A DNA stretch of 30,062 bases. Origin: a virus. The position numbers were made by a program, and so were the translations under genes. The DNA is taken from positions 1 through 30,062 of the IMG/VR virus record IMGVR_UViG_3300025874_000057; one strand, written 5' to 3'. The notes under the pieces are model-generated. The model was not told where the DNA came from, did no database searches, and saw only the letters and a list, made by a program, of their open reading frames with translations. Shown piece by piece: positions 1-8,682 of the stretch (position 1 is its first letter; each line of letters begins with the position of its first letter).

Positions 1-230
1 TCAGAAGCAATAAAGGGAAGTTCCAGACTTATGACCAAACGGCTTGGGCTATAGTCAAGAGCATTGGTAAGAAGGGAATACCTGCTTCTAACTTCTATTC
101 TAGACCTTTTAACTTAGGATATGCTAAACTGCCTAATGAGATAGTAGAGGCTTATGCTCTAGATGTTGAGGACTTTCTAGAGTTTACAATAGATAAATTA
201 AACGAACAATACAAAGATGGCGGTAATTAG
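1..230 (+). CDS. 3' end of neck/tail completion protein (partial, duplicate of 29509-30006)
   Basis: Read from base 3, this frame encodes the C-terminal 75 residues of the HK97 gp10-like protein that is complete at 29509-30006. It is cut only by the window edge. It differs from the full copy by one residue (Asn here, Lys there, in the motif around PFxLGYAK). It ends with a 14-base overlap into the ATG at 217. Confidence 0.9.
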   Translation, partial: RSNKGKFQTYDQTAWAIVKSIGKKGIPASNFYSRPFNLGYAKLPNEIVEAYALDVEDFLEFTIDKLNEQYKDGGN

Positions 231-286
231 CCCTACAGGATTATTAGGAACGAGATCACCTATTCTGATCACTTGGAATGGAACAG
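1..286. repeat. Left copy of 286-bp terminal direct repeat
   Basis: This stretch matches 29777-30062 over its whole length with seven substitutions and no gaps. It covers the 3' end of the neck protein gene and the first 70 bases of the next tail gene. All seven differences fall at third codon positions, so it looks like assembly overlap of a circular (or circularly permuted) genome built from slightly different strains rather than a functional terminal repeat. Confidence 0.93.
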
Positions 287-1449
287 GATTATCAGGAAGT
301 GATATCTATTATTTTAAGTTAGAGGTGTATGCTTGGACAGGGGATAAGGATGTGCGCCCTGCATCGCCTATCTATACGATTGATAGAACATCAGGATTTG
401 TGGATGCATATCCAACTGCTGATATCGCTCCTATCTTAGAGAATGAATTCAATCAGAGAGTAAGTAAGTTAGATACAGAGGATCTTGTAACGATGTCTCC
501 TGATGCTCTACTATGGGTAGAGGTAGATTATGATATTGAGTATTTCAGTGATCCTTTTGTAGTCAATGATACAGGCACTACTACTCGCTTCTTAGTTGCT
601 GATGGATATAGTAAGTTTACTGATGGTTCTAATAAGGATCTAGGACAGGCTATATTACTTGAGGATCAGGATAAGTATTTCTATGAGTTTGATACCTTCA
701 ATATGCCTATCTACTTAGGTGATGTGGGTAGTAGCTATCAGAGTGATGTAGTAAAGATTAAGTTAGTAGGATCAGATGCTTCTAATGATGAGATAGTAGT
801 TACAAATCAAACAGGAGAAGATGCAGAGGATAGAGTATTGTTATTCCCTGTGGGAATACCTAACCTATCAAATTATGTCTTTACAGAGGGCTTAGGATTG
901 TCAGAGCCTCGCTTATTAGATTGGTGGGATGTACAGATATTAGATAGCTTAGATGCGGTTGTAGATAGTAGAAGATTCTACAATCAATGTGAGCCTAAGT
1001 ATGCTCCAATTCAATTGCAGTATATTAACAGATATGGGATGTGGGATACGATGACATTCTTTAAAAGATCAGATACTGATCTAGATGTAAGTAAGGAGAC
1101 TTATAGATCTGTGATCGGTTCAGCATCAGCATCTGGATATACTTGGGGAGATCAGTCTAGAGGAAAGAGATCTTACAATCAGGAGATGAGTAAGAGAATC
1201 ACGATGAATACAGGATTCATTGATGAAGTAAATAATGAGAATCTAGAGCAGTTATTGATGAGTCCTTATGTATTGATGACTATCAATAGAACGACTACGA
1301 GAGTTCAAGACACTTATACGATAGCACAGGATTTTAGAGCAGTAAATGTCTTGACAGAGTCTCTAAGACTCCAGAAGCATATCAATGAGAAGACTATCAA
1401 TTATACGATAGAAGTAGAGTTTGCAACTCCTGATAATGCAATGCTATGA
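217..1449 (+). CDS. Putative tail or baseplate protein, 410 aa
   Basis: A 410-residue protein with no signal peptide, membrane segment or catalytic motif. It opens with an Ig- or fibronectin-like beta-rich stretch (PILITWNGTGLSG) and has a conserved-looking C-terminal half with Trp and aromatic motifs (QLQYINRYGMWDTMTFFKRS). It sits between a neck protein and a second large protein that leads to the tape measure, and its start overlaps the upstream stop by 14 bases while its end overlaps the next gene by 4. Position and composition suggest a distal tail or tail-tip component. I recognise the type from Bacteroidota phages but cannot name an exact family, so the role is inference from context. 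Confidence 0.6.
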   Translation: MAVISPTGLLGTRSPILITWNGTGLSGSDIYYFKLEVYAWTGDKDVRPASPIYTIDRTSGFVDAYPTADIAPILENEFNQRVSKLDTEDLVTMSPDALLWVEVDYDIEYFSDPFVVNDTGTTTRFLVADGYSKFTDGSNKDLGQAILLEDQDKYFYEFDTFNMPIYLGDVGSSYQSDVVKIKLVGSDASNDEIVVTNQTGEDAEDRVLLFPVGIPNLSNYVFTEGLGLSEPRLLDWWDVQILDSLDAVVDSRRFYNQCEPKYAPIQLQYINRYGMWDTMTFFKRSDTDLDVSKETYRSVIGSASASGYTWGDQSRGKRSYNQEMSKRITMNTGFIDEVNNENLEQLLMSPYVLMTINRTTTRVQDTYTIAQDFRAVNVLTESLRLQKHINEKTINYTIEVEFATPDNAML

Positions 1450-3437
1450 TAGAGATCTATATAGGATCAGAGAGGTTAGATACTTTTAAGGATGAGGATG
1501 TGAATATCACATTGAGCATTCAGAATGTGAAGGATATATCTAGGCTCTTTACTGATTTCACTCAGAACTTTCAAGTACCTGCCTCAAGGCAGAATAATGA
1601 TGTATTCAAGCATTACTATAATGCGGATATATCTGGAGGGTTTGATGCTTCATTAAGACAGGATGCTACAATCTTTGTAGATAAGGAGTTATTCAGAGAG
1701 GGTTCTATTGAGTTGATGTCTGTGGATATGGTTAATGGTAAGCCATCAGCATATGAGTTAGTATTCTTTTCAGCAGGGGTAAATCTAAAGGATCTATTTG
1801 GAGAGGATGAATTAACAGATCTTGATCTATCAGCATATGATCATGCATATGATGGAGCGGTAATTAGAGGAGCAATGGAAGGAACTACTCCTCTTCATTC
1901 TGGTAATGTTATCTATCCATTGATATCTCCTGTTAATGATTGGTTCTATGATAGTGCTTCATCTACTCATGATGATAATGATATAGCATATCATACGACT
2001 AATGATGATCACGGATTGCATTATTATGATCTGAAACCTGCTATCAGGATCAGTAAGTTGATTGATGCGATAGAGTCTAAGTATTCAATCACCTTTACAT
2101 CTACCTTCTTTACAGATAGAAAGTTTACGGACTTATTCCTATGGGCACATAGAAGAGAGGGATATATGTTCAAGGGTCAGGCTAACGGATATACTGCTGA
2201 GAAGATAAACTTTACCTCAGCAACGGGATTGTTTGATGTTGCGACAGATACATATACCAATGGTCCTTTTACAACAGATTTAATTTGGAGGTATTCAATA
2301 ACCTCTGCAAATGATTATCAATTACATTGGTATGTGAATGGTCAGTATGTAATGAGCCGCCAACATTCGGGAAATGTAACTAATGAAGAGGTGTTTTTAA
2401 ATGCTTGGCTAAAGGGGGGTGATAAGGTTCAAATAAGATTCTCACCTCCAATAGATTGGGGAGGAGAAACTATAACTATTAATTCTTGCAGCAGTGATGG
2501 TAGACCATCAGCATCAGGAGCGGTGTTGTTTACTGCCTCTACTACAACATCTCAATCGTTCAACACTGATGTGATCATGTCTGATCAGATGCCTGAGCAA
2601 AAGGTATATGATTTCATTCTAGGTCTAGTGAAGATGTTCAATCTAGTGATTGAGCCAACAAGCAGAGCGAAGTTCAATGTAGAGCCTTTAGATGATTGGT
2701 ATGCTTTAGGATCTAATTATGATATCACTGATTATGTTGATGTAACTTCTCAAAAGGTAACGAAGCCAGAGTTGAATAGAAGAATCTCATTCAAGTATCA
2801 GGAAGCAGGATCATATATTGAGGAGGCATATCGTAATACAAATGGAGGTATAGGATATGGAGATTTGAGAGCAGACTTCAACTTTGATGGTGGGGAATTG
2901 ACTGCTGAATCAACATTTGAATTAATGCAGTATCAGAAGCTAGATGATCCTAGCAATGGTGTTGTGAATTTCCTAGTAGGAAAGAGTATAGATAAGGAAG
3001 GTGATCCATATATTGGTGAGCCTGTTATCTTCTATTCACCAAGCACATTAAACATCTCAGCCTATCCAATTGGATTCCTAGATGAAACAGGATTAACAAC
3101 TACCGCATCTAACCAAGTATATCTATGTGGGAATATAAACAACAGAGTTGCAGCAGATGTAACGCAAATGCTAACCTATGGACTTAATGTTGATCCTCTT
3201 CATGAACAAAGTTTCTCGCAGACCTTATACAATCAATTCTGGGAAGATTATATCACAGATCTCTACTCAGTTAGCAGGAGAGTCTACTCAATGAAAGCCA
3301 TCCTACCTTTCAAGGTAGCTTCTAAGTTGAGAATGAATGATAAGCTAGATATCTCAGGAAGGAGATATGTTATTAATGAGATCCAGATAAACCTCAGAAC
3401 TCAGGAGGCTACTTTGGAACTTCTAAACGATGTGTGA
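1446..3437 (+). CDS. Putative baseplate/tail protein, 663 aa
   Basis: A large soluble protein. The N-terminal 130 residues resemble the first domain of tail/baseplate proteins of Bacteroidota siphophages, with a phrase around FTQNFQVPAS and an attached SAGVNLKDLFGED region. The middle (about residues 280-360) is beta-rich and may be a carbohydrate-binding or Ig-like insertion. The C-terminus (SKLRMNDKLDISGRRYVIN) looks like a hub or anchoring domain. It starts in an ATGA overlap with the upstream tail gene and ends just before a small open frame and the tape measure gene. The structural role is inferred from neighbours, size and composition. Confidence 0.6.
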   Translation: MIEIYIGSERLDTFKDEDVNITLSIQNVKDISRLFTDFTQNFQVPASRQNNDVFKHYYNADISGGFDASLRQDATIFVDKELFREGSIELMSVDMVNGKPSAYELVFFSAGVNLKDLFGEDELTDLDLSAYDHAYDGAVIRGAMEGTTPLHSGNVIYPLISPVNDWFYDSASSTHDDNDIAYHTTNDDHGLHYYDLKPAIRISKLIDAIESKYSITFTSTFFTDRKFTDLFLWAHRREGYMFKGQANGYTAEKINFTSATGLFDVATDTYTNGPFTTDLIWRYSITSANDYQLHWYVNGQYVMSRQHSGNVTNEEVFLNAWLKGGDKVQIRFSPPIDWGGETITINSCSSDGRPSASGAVLFTASTTTSQSFNTDVIMSDQMPEQKVYDFILGLVKMFNLVIEPTSRAKFNVEPLDDWYALGSNYDITDYVDVTSQKVTKPELNRRISFKYQEAGSYIEEAYRNTNGGIGYGDLRADFNFDGGELTAESTFELMQYQKLDDPSNGVVNFLVGKSIDKEGDPYIGEPVIFYSPSTLNISAYPIGFLDETGLTTTASNQVYLCGNINNRVAADVTQMLTYGLNVDPLHEQSFSQTLYNQFWEDYITDLYSVSRRVYSMKAILPFKVASKLRMNDKLDISGRRYVINEIQINLRTQEATLELLNDV

Positions 3438-3580
3438 TGAACTTGGGTTTTATAATTGAGCAACTTCAGAAATCAGAAGCTATAGATCAGGATATGATGA
3501 TAGCTAAAGGGGAATGGAAGATCATTACTAAATGGAGTGAAGCAAAAGAACAGATTAGATGGCAGTCAAGAAAGAAATAG
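3437..3580 (+). CDS. Small 47-aa open frame between baseplate gene and tape measure
   Basis: ATG at 3437 shares one base with the upstream stop, and the frame runs 47 codons to a TAG at 3580, overlapping the start of the tape measure gene by 22 bases. The product begins MNLGFIIEQLQ and is predicted helical and charged, with no recognised motif. It fills an otherwise empty 121-base gap, which favours a real gene in a genome this compact. It is short, though, and could be a leader that couples translation to the tape measure gene. Confidence 0.45.
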   Translation: MNLGFIIEQLQKSEAIDQDMMIAKGEWKIITKWSEAKEQIRWQSRKK

Positions 3581-5043
3581 AAATCAATGTAAATACTAGC
3601 AAGGCTGAGAAGAATGTAGATAACCTTGAAGGTGGGCTATCTGGATTATCTGCTCAAGCAGACAAACTCACAGGAGGGTTAGTATCAGGTTTCAAAAAGG
3701 GAGTTGCAGGAATCAAGCAGGGAATCACTGCTATGAAGTCTCTGAAGGTTGCTATTGCAGCCACAGGGATAGGTCTCTTATTGATTGCTATTACGGCTCT
3801 TACATCTTACTTCACTAAGACTCAGAGAGGGGCTGATAAGCTATCTCAGGCACTTAAAGGAATGGGCGCAGTAGTAGATGTGCTCGTAGATAGATTCTCA
3901 ACATTTGGAGAGGGGATCTTTGCTATCTTCACAGGAGACTTTGCTAAGGGAGTGGATATCTTGAAGGGTACATTCAAGGGATTAGGTCAAGAGATTAGAG
4001 AGGAAGCAAAAGCAGCCATTGATTTAGAGAAAGCCTTTCAGGCTCTTCAGGATCGTGAGATAGCAATGATTGAGACTCGTGCCGAGCGTAGAGCATCTAT
4101 TGAGGCATTGAGACTTGTAGCAGCAGATGAGACAAGAGAATTAGGAGAAAGAGCCAACGCATTACAGAAGGCTATGGATCTAGAGAAGCAGTTAGCGGAT
4201 GAAGAGATAGAGATAGCTAAAGAGAGAGCAAGAATCATAACAGAGCGCAATGCTTTAGGAGAATCATCTAGAGATGACTTACAGGAAGAAGCAGAGGCAA
4301 ATGCTAAGGTGATTGAGTTGAATGCTCAGAGAGATACGAGATTAAAGGAATTAGTCGCTACATACAACTCTCTGAATAAGCAACATCAGGAGCAGATAAG
4401 ACTCCTCAGAGAAGAGGAGACTATTGCTTTAGAATTAACTGCTAAGACTATAGATAGCAAGAAGTTTGCAGTAGACAATGAGTTGCAGATGCATCAGCAG
4501 TTGAGAAGTTCTATGGCTATGATAGATCAGCAGTATGCAAATCAGGCTGATCAAATCAGAAAAGATTCCCTCAAGAAGACTAGAAGCCAGAAGATGGCTG
4601 AATTAGATATCATTGCAGGTACTCTAGGATCGTTAGCAAATCTTGCAGGAGAGAATGCTCAAGCAGGAAAAGCACTAAGTGCAGCAGAGGCAGTCATTAA
4701 CACATATACAGGTGCTACGAAGGCACTTGCTCAAGGTGGTATATTTGGTGCGGTAGCAGCAGCAGGAGTTGTAGCTTCAGGTATTGCATCAGTAAGACAG
4801 ATCTATGCTACTCCAATTCCTGCTCCTTCAGGAGGAAGTGTAAGTACAGGAGGTTCAAGACCACAGATATCAGCACCTAGTATATCTCCTAGATTGTCTC
4901 TGAATACTCAGGTAGCAGATCTAGGGAATCAGATAACAGAGTCATTGAGTAAATCTCCTGTGAGAGCGTATGTAGTAAATCAGGAGGTGCAGAGTGCTGC
5001 GAAGATGGATAGAAAGATTAGAGAAACGGCAACAATAGGATAG
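3559..5043 (+). CDS. Tail tape measure protein (short)
   Basis: This 494-residue protein has the usual tape measure layout: a polar start, a Gly-rich stretch (residues 25-60), a hydrophobic segment (about 63-85, GIGLLLIAITAL), a second hydrophobic/Gly patch near 110-145, a long charged coiled coil (about 145-300) rich in Glu, Arg and Ala, and an Ala/Gly-rich C-terminal region (about 365-430). Tape measures set tail length inside the tube and pass into the envelope at infection. At about 0.15 nm per residue (family rule of thumb) it would give a tail near 70-75 nm. The neighbours are a tail gene upstream and the capsid protease 2 bases downstream, an unusual junction. Confidence 0.82.
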   Translation: MAVKKEIEINVNTSKAEKNVDNLEGGLSGLSAQADKLTGGLVSGFKKGVAGIKQGITAMKSLKVAIAATGIGLLLIAITALTSYFTKTQRGADKLSQALKGMGAVVDVLVDRFSTFGEGIFAIFTGDFAKGVDILKGTFKGLGQEIREEAKAAIDLEKAFQALQDREIAMIETRAERRASIEALRLVAADETRELGERANALQKAMDLEKQLADEEIEIAKERARIITERNALGESSRDDLQEEAEANAKVIELNAQRDTRLKELVATYNSLNKQHQEQIRLLREEETIALELTAKTIDSKKFAVDNELQMHQQLRSSMAMIDQQYANQADQIRKDSLKKTRSQKMAELDIIAGTLGSLANLAGENAQAGKALSAAEAVINTYTGATKALAQGGIFGAVAAAGVVASGIASVRQIYATPIPAPSGGSVSTGGSRPQISAPSISPRLSLNTQVADLGNQITESLSKSPVRAYVVNQEVQSAAKMDRKIRETATIG

Positions 5044-5045
5044 AT

Positions 5046-5996
5046 ATGAAGTTTTTTGAGTTAGTATTAGATGAGGAAAAACTATTGCATGGGATTGATG
5101 CAATTAGTATAGTTGAGCATCCTGCGATAGAGGAGGACTTCATCACAATGAGCAAGGATCATAAGTTTGAGTTCAAAGAGATAGAGAAGAAGATCCTGAT
5201 GGGTGCAGCGATGATTCCAGAGAAGCCTATCTATAGAGTGGATGGTGATCAGGAATACTATGTATTCTTTACGAAGGAGACAATCCGTAGAGCCTCAGAA
5301 TTATATCTGATGAATGGTAAGCAGGGAAATGCTACGCTAGAACATCAAGAGAAGATATCAGGCTTATCATTAGTTGAGAGTTGGATCATAGAAGATCCAG
5401 AGAAGGATAAGAGCAGAGCCTATGGCTTAGAGTATCCTGTAGGAACTTGGATGGTAAGTATGAAGGTTAATAATGATGATATCTGGGAGGAATATGTCAA
5501 AAGTGGGAAGGTCAAAGGATTCAGTATTGAGGGATGGTTCATGCAGCGAGAATCGGCTATTGAGATCAATACAGAATTATCTAGAATTGAATCAGAAGAA
5601 GCAGACCACTTGCTCTCACTTTATCTTCTGGGAATAATCAAAGGTTCTGTAAAGAACGATAAGAGATACAAGAATGGGAAGAAGTTGGAAATGGAATCAT
5701 ACAGAGATTATCCTGATTCAGTTTCTAACAATGCGAAGAAGGGAATTGAACTCAATGAGAAGCAAGGCAATAAGTGTGCTACTCAAGTCGGTAAAGTCAG
5801 AGCGCAGCAGTTAGCCCAGAAGCAACCTCTATCAGTTGAGACTATAAAGAGAATGTATTCCTATCTAAGTAGAGCGCAGGAGTATTATGATGAGGGAGAT
5901 ACCACATCCTGTGGTTATATCTCATATATGTTATGGGGTGGATTATCTGCTAGGAGATGGGCAGAGAGTAAATTGAAGGAATTGGATCAGTTATGA
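5046..5996 (+). CDS. Prohead serine protease, XkdF-like, with extra C-terminal domain
   Basis: The N-terminal two thirds fit the XkdF-type phage serine protease that trims scaffold and capsid proteins during head maturation. There is an N-terminal strand block (FFELVLDEEKLLHGIDAIS), a His in LEHQE (about H100), and a Ser in KGFSIEGWF (about S160), which are the likely catalytic His and Ser. After a linker (about 195-220), residues 225-316 form a separate helical domain (DSVSNNAKKGIELNEKQG, then RMYSYLSRAQEYY) that I have seen attached to Bacteroidota phage proteases but whose function is unknown. Its place directly before the scaffold and major capsid genes supports the call. Confidence 0.8.
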   Translation: MKFFELVLDEEKLLHGIDAISIVEHPAIEEDFITMSKDHKFEFKEIEKKILMGAAMIPEKPIYRVDGDQEYYVFFTKETIRRASELYLMNGKQGNATLEHQEKISGLSLVESWIIEDPEKDKSRAYGLEYPVGTWMVSMKVNNDDIWEEYVKSGKVKGFSIEGWFMQRESAIEINTELSRIESEEADHLLSLYLLGIIKGSVKNDKRYKNGKKLEMESYRDYPDSVSNNAKKGIELNEKQGNKCATQVGKVRAQQLAQKQPLSVETIKRMYSYLSRAQEYYDEGDTTSCGYISYMLWGGLSARRWAESKLKELDQL

Positions 5997-6048
5997 AAAT
6001 AACCCAAAATCTTAATAAATAGTTGTTTAATTAGAAAAGTTCAGAAAA

Positions 6049-6654
6049 ATGAATCTACAAGAAGTATTCAAGAAGATTGAAATGGCTCTTACTCCTCAAG
6101 ATGCTACACCTGAAGTTCAGGAAGTACAGGAAGAGGTAAAAGTTGAAATGGCTACAATGAAACTCGCAGGAGGTGTTGTAGTTGAGGCAGAATCATTTGA
6201 GGCAGGTGAGAATGTATTCTTACTAGGTGAAGATGATGAGAAAGTCGCTGCTCCTGTTGGAGAGCATGAATTGGAAGATGGTCGTATCCTCGTTATTGTT
6301 GAGGAAGGTGTGATCTCTGAGATTCGTGAAGCAGGTGAAACAGAGGAAGTAGTAGAGGAAGTAGTAGAGGAAGAATCTACTGAGATGGCTGAAGAGATGG
6401 CTTATGTAAGTAAAGAAGAGTTTACTGCTGCTATTGATGAGATCAAAGAAATGATCGCTGCTATGATGCCTCAAGAAGAAGAGATGGCTTCTGAGGAAGT
6501 TAAAGAAGAGGAGAAGGTAGAGATGAGTGCTGATGAAGCACCTGCTGCTAAGAAGGTCGCTGCTGCTCCTGTAGAAAAGAAACAAGATATGGTACAATTC
6601 AGCAAGAAGGCTGGAGGCAATACTCTATCTCGTGTGTTAAGTAAATTATCCTAA
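6049..6654 (+). CDS. Acidic scaffolding protein
   Basis: A 201-residue, extremely Glu-rich protein (runs such as EEVVEEVVEEE near residue 105) between the protease and the major capsid gene, the standard place of a head scaffold. It has a small ordered core (about 40-95, with LEDGRILVIVEEGVISEIR), a helical stretch near 125-150 (SKEEFTAAIDEIKEMI) and a basic tail (KKAGGNTLSRVLSKL) that could contact capsid subunits. All three Arg codons are CGT, as in the capsid gene, suggesting selection for high expression. The 52-base gap upstream is AT-rich and could hold a promoter, but I see no clean one. Confidence 0.72.
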   Translation: MNLQEVFKKIEMALTPQDATPEVQEVQEEVKVEMATMKLAGGVVVEAESFEAGENVFLLGEDDEKVAAPVGEHELEDGRILVIVEEGVISEIREAGETEEVVEEVVEEESTEMAEEMAYVSKEEFTAAIDEIKEMIAAMMPQEEEMASEEVKEEEKVEMSADEAPAAKKVAAAPVEKKQDMVQFSKKAGGNTLSRVLSKLS

Positions 6655-6672
6655 TTTTAATAAAGAAGAAAA

Positions 6673-7599
6673 ATGGCTACAACCACTTCAATTACTACCA
6701 CTTATGCTGGTGAATTTGCAGGGAAATATATTTCTGCTGCATTATTGAGTGCCGACACTATTGAAGGTGGCGGTATTACTATCAAACCGAATGTAAAGTT
6801 CAAAGAGGTTATGAAGACCTTGAGCACAGATGCTATCGTAAAAGATGCAACTTGTGATTTCTCTGATACTTCTACAATCACTTTGGCTGAGAAGATCCTT
6901 CAGCCTGAAGAGTTTCAGGTAAACCTAGAATTGTGTAAGTCTGACTTTGTATCGGATTGGGAAGCAATCTCAATGGGTTACTCTGCATTTGATGAGTTAC
7001 CTGCAAACTTCGCTGATTTCTTAATCGGTCATGTTGCTGCTAAGGTTGCTCAGAAGACAGAACAAACTATCTGGACAGGTGCTACTGCAACTGCAGGTGA
7101 GTTCAACGGATTCCAAGCATTACTAGCTGCTGATGCAGATGTAGTTGATGTAGTAGGTACTACTATCACTGCTGCTAATGTTATTGATGAGTTAGGTAAA
7201 GTAGTTGATGCTATTCCTACATCAGTATACGGAAAAGAAGATCTATACATCTATGTTCCTCAAGGTGTTGCTCGTGCTTATGTTCGTGCATTGGGTGGAT
7301 TCGGTGCTTCTGGTCTAGGTGCTAATGGTGTTGCTGCTCAAGGTACTACTTGGTACAATGGTGGAGACCTTGCATTTGATGGTGTGAAGATCTTTGTTGC
7401 TTCAGGTTTGGGTGCTAACAAAATGGTAGCTGCTCAAAAATCTAACTTGTTCTTCGGTACAGGTTTGTTGAGCGACCACAATGAGGTTAAATTGCTTGAT
7501 ATGGCTGACCTTGATGGATCACAGAATGTTCGTGTAGTTATGCGTTACACTGCAGGTGTTCAGATCGGTATCGGTGCTGACATCGTTTACTACGCATAA
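6673..7599 (+). CDS. Major capsid protein
   Basis: A 308-residue protein, Ala-, Gly- and Val-rich and without membrane segments, directly after the protease and scaffold. The sequence matches the type of capsid protein found in Bacteroidota siphophages (motifs such as CDFSDTSTITLAEKIL and the late GVKIFVASGLGANKMVAA). The fold is presumably HK97. The gene uses host-like codons: all four Arg codons are CGT whereas most of the genome uses AGA/AGG. A strong intrinsic terminator follows 21 bases after the stop, as expected for a highly expressed capsid gene. A-rich leader (AAAGAAGAAAA) before the ATG. Confidence 0.87.
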   Translation: MATTTSITTTYAGEFAGKYISAALLSADTIEGGGITIKPNVKFKEVMKTLSTDAIVKDATCDFSDTSTITLAEKILQPEEFQVNLELCKSDFVSDWEAISMGYSAFDELPANFADFLIGHVAAKVAQKTEQTIWTGATATAGEFNGFQALLAADADVVDVVGTTITAANVIDELGKVVDAIPTSVYGKEDLYIYVPQGVARAYVRALGGFGASGLGANGVAAQGTTWYNGGDLAFDGVKIFVASGLGANKMVAAQKSNLFFGTGLLSDHNEVKLLDMADLDGSQNVRVVMRYTAGVQIGIGADIVYYA

Positions 7600-7620
7600 G
7601 AAGTAGATTGATTAACTTAA

Positions 7621-7657
7621 AGGGGCAGGTAGGCTAGTGCTTGTCTGCCCTTTTTTT
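7621..7657 (+). terminator. Intrinsic terminator after the major capsid gene
   Basis: A GGGCAG/CTGCCC stem (7623-7628 with 7645-7650, 16-base loop) is followed by seven Ts. It would lower transcription of the downstream genes relative to the capsid gene. Confidence 0.8.
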
Positions 7658-7671
7658 ATACTTTATAGAAT

Positions 7672-8196
7672 ATGGCGTGTGCTTTAACAAAAGGAAGAAA
7701 CGAACCCTGTAAGGATGTAGTAGGTGGTATTACTGCCGTTTACTTTGCAGACTTCGGGACATTAGGTGCTATCACCTATGATGTAACAGATACGGATGCG
7801 ATTGATTCATTTGGAGGTACTCCAGATTGGTTCAAGTTTGAGGTTAAAGGAAACTCTAGCTTTGAGCAAACAATCACTTCTAGTCGTGAGAATGGAACTA
7901 CATTCTTTGATCAGGTATTGAATCTTACATTTAAGAAGATGAGTAAGCAGACTCACAATGAGTTGAAGCTAATCTCTTATGCAAGACCTCATGTAGTGGT
8001 AGAGGATAACAACGGCAACAAGTTCCTAATGGGATTAGATTATGGTGCTGAGGTTAATGGTGGTACTATCGTTACGGGTGCTGCTATGGGTGATCTTTCT
8101 GGATACACTTTGACTCTTAATGCTCAGGAGAAGATCCCTGCTAACTTCGTAGATGCTACGATTACTGCTAGTGCTTCTACTATTAGTGATCTCTAA
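7672..8196 (+). CDS. Putative structural protein, possible major tail protein
   Basis: A 174-residue beta-rich protein with no membrane segment. The Thr/Gly-rich sequence (FEQTITSSRENGTTFF, then GGTIVTGAAMGDLSGYTLT) resembles a family common in Bacteroidota siphophages that is encoded near the capsid or tail genes. It is flanked on both sides by intrinsic terminators, so it forms its own small expression unit after the capsid gene, fitting a protein needed in high copy such as the tail tube subunit. Composition and context suggest this, but no diagnostic motif proves it. An alternative is a head decoration protein. Confidence 0.55.
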   Translation: MACALTKGRNEPCKDVVGGITAVYFADFGTLGAITYDVTDTDAIDSFGGTPDWFKFEVKGNSSFEQTITSSRENGTTFFDQVLNLTFKKMSKQTHNELKLISYARPHVVVEDNNGNKFLMGLDYGAEVNGGTIVTGAAMGDLSGYTLTLNAQEKIPANFVDATITASASTISDL

Positions 8197-8216
8197 GATT
8201 AGATCCTTATAGAATC

Positions 8217-8252
8217 AAAAAAGCCCTTCCATTACGGAGGGGCTTCTTTTTT
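8217..8252 (+). terminator. Intrinsic terminator after the putative tail protein
   Basis: A ten-pair stem (AAGCCCTTCC with GGAGGGGCTT, one G-T pair, loop ATTAC) is followed by CTTTTTT and preceded by a run of As, so it may act in both directions. A second small hairpin (GGTAGC-AAG-GCTACC) lies just after it, at about 8253-8267. Confidence 0.85.
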
Positions 8253-8325
8253 GGTAGCAAGGCTACCTAAGAGAGATGAACGAGGCAAATATAACCATTA
8301 TATATCTTTTGGGTTTTATAATTAG

Positions 8326-8682
8326 ATGATAATTGTAGAAGAAAATACAACTCCACAGATAACTATGTATCTCAGGGATTTCACAACGGAATCTTTTGAG
8401 ATGGAAATTATCTCAGAGAGTGAAAGAGTTGAGAAGGTAGATACTGCTATATCTGGATCATATGATGATTTCAGGAAGGTTCTAACCTTCTCCTATGATG
8501 TTTCTGCTTTAGTAGCGGAGAGTTTTTATGTGATCAAGATTTGGGAAGTGGGTAAAATCAAACTACTTTCACAAGACAAGATGTATATCATTCCGACAGG
8601 ATCTAGTGTAGCAACATATCAGCCAAAGATGGCTACTACAGAAGAGACTATGGATAACGAGTTTAAGATTTATGGAGAATAG
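8326..8682 (+). CDS. Hypothetical protein, 118 aa, upstream of portal
   Basis: A small, beta-rich acidic protein beginning MIIVEENTTPQITMYLRDF, with no recognised motif, signal or membrane segment. It overlaps the portal gene by 11 bases and follows a terminator and a 17-codon open frame that ends in an ATGA overlap with its start. Similar small proteins sit among structural genes in Bacteroidota phages, but I cannot assign a role. A minor virion or head-joining component is possible. Confidence 0.6.
   Translation: MIIVEENTTPQITMYLRDFTTESFEMEIISESERVEKVDTAISGSYDDFRKVLTFSYDVSALVAESFYVIKIWEVGKIKLLSQDKMYIIPTGSSVATYQPKMATTEETMDNEFKIYGE

Noticed and set aside
4047-4250. Minus-strand frame in the tape measure coiled coil
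   Set aside because: Ser/Ile/Ala-rich antisense of a charged coiled coil, no start context, no family resemblance. The same applies to the other minus-strand frames.
6223-6597. 124-codon minus-strand frame in the scaffold gene
   Set aside because: It mirrors Glu-rich repeats (read as Phe, Leu and Ser) and has no protein-like sequence. The scaffold frame explains the region.
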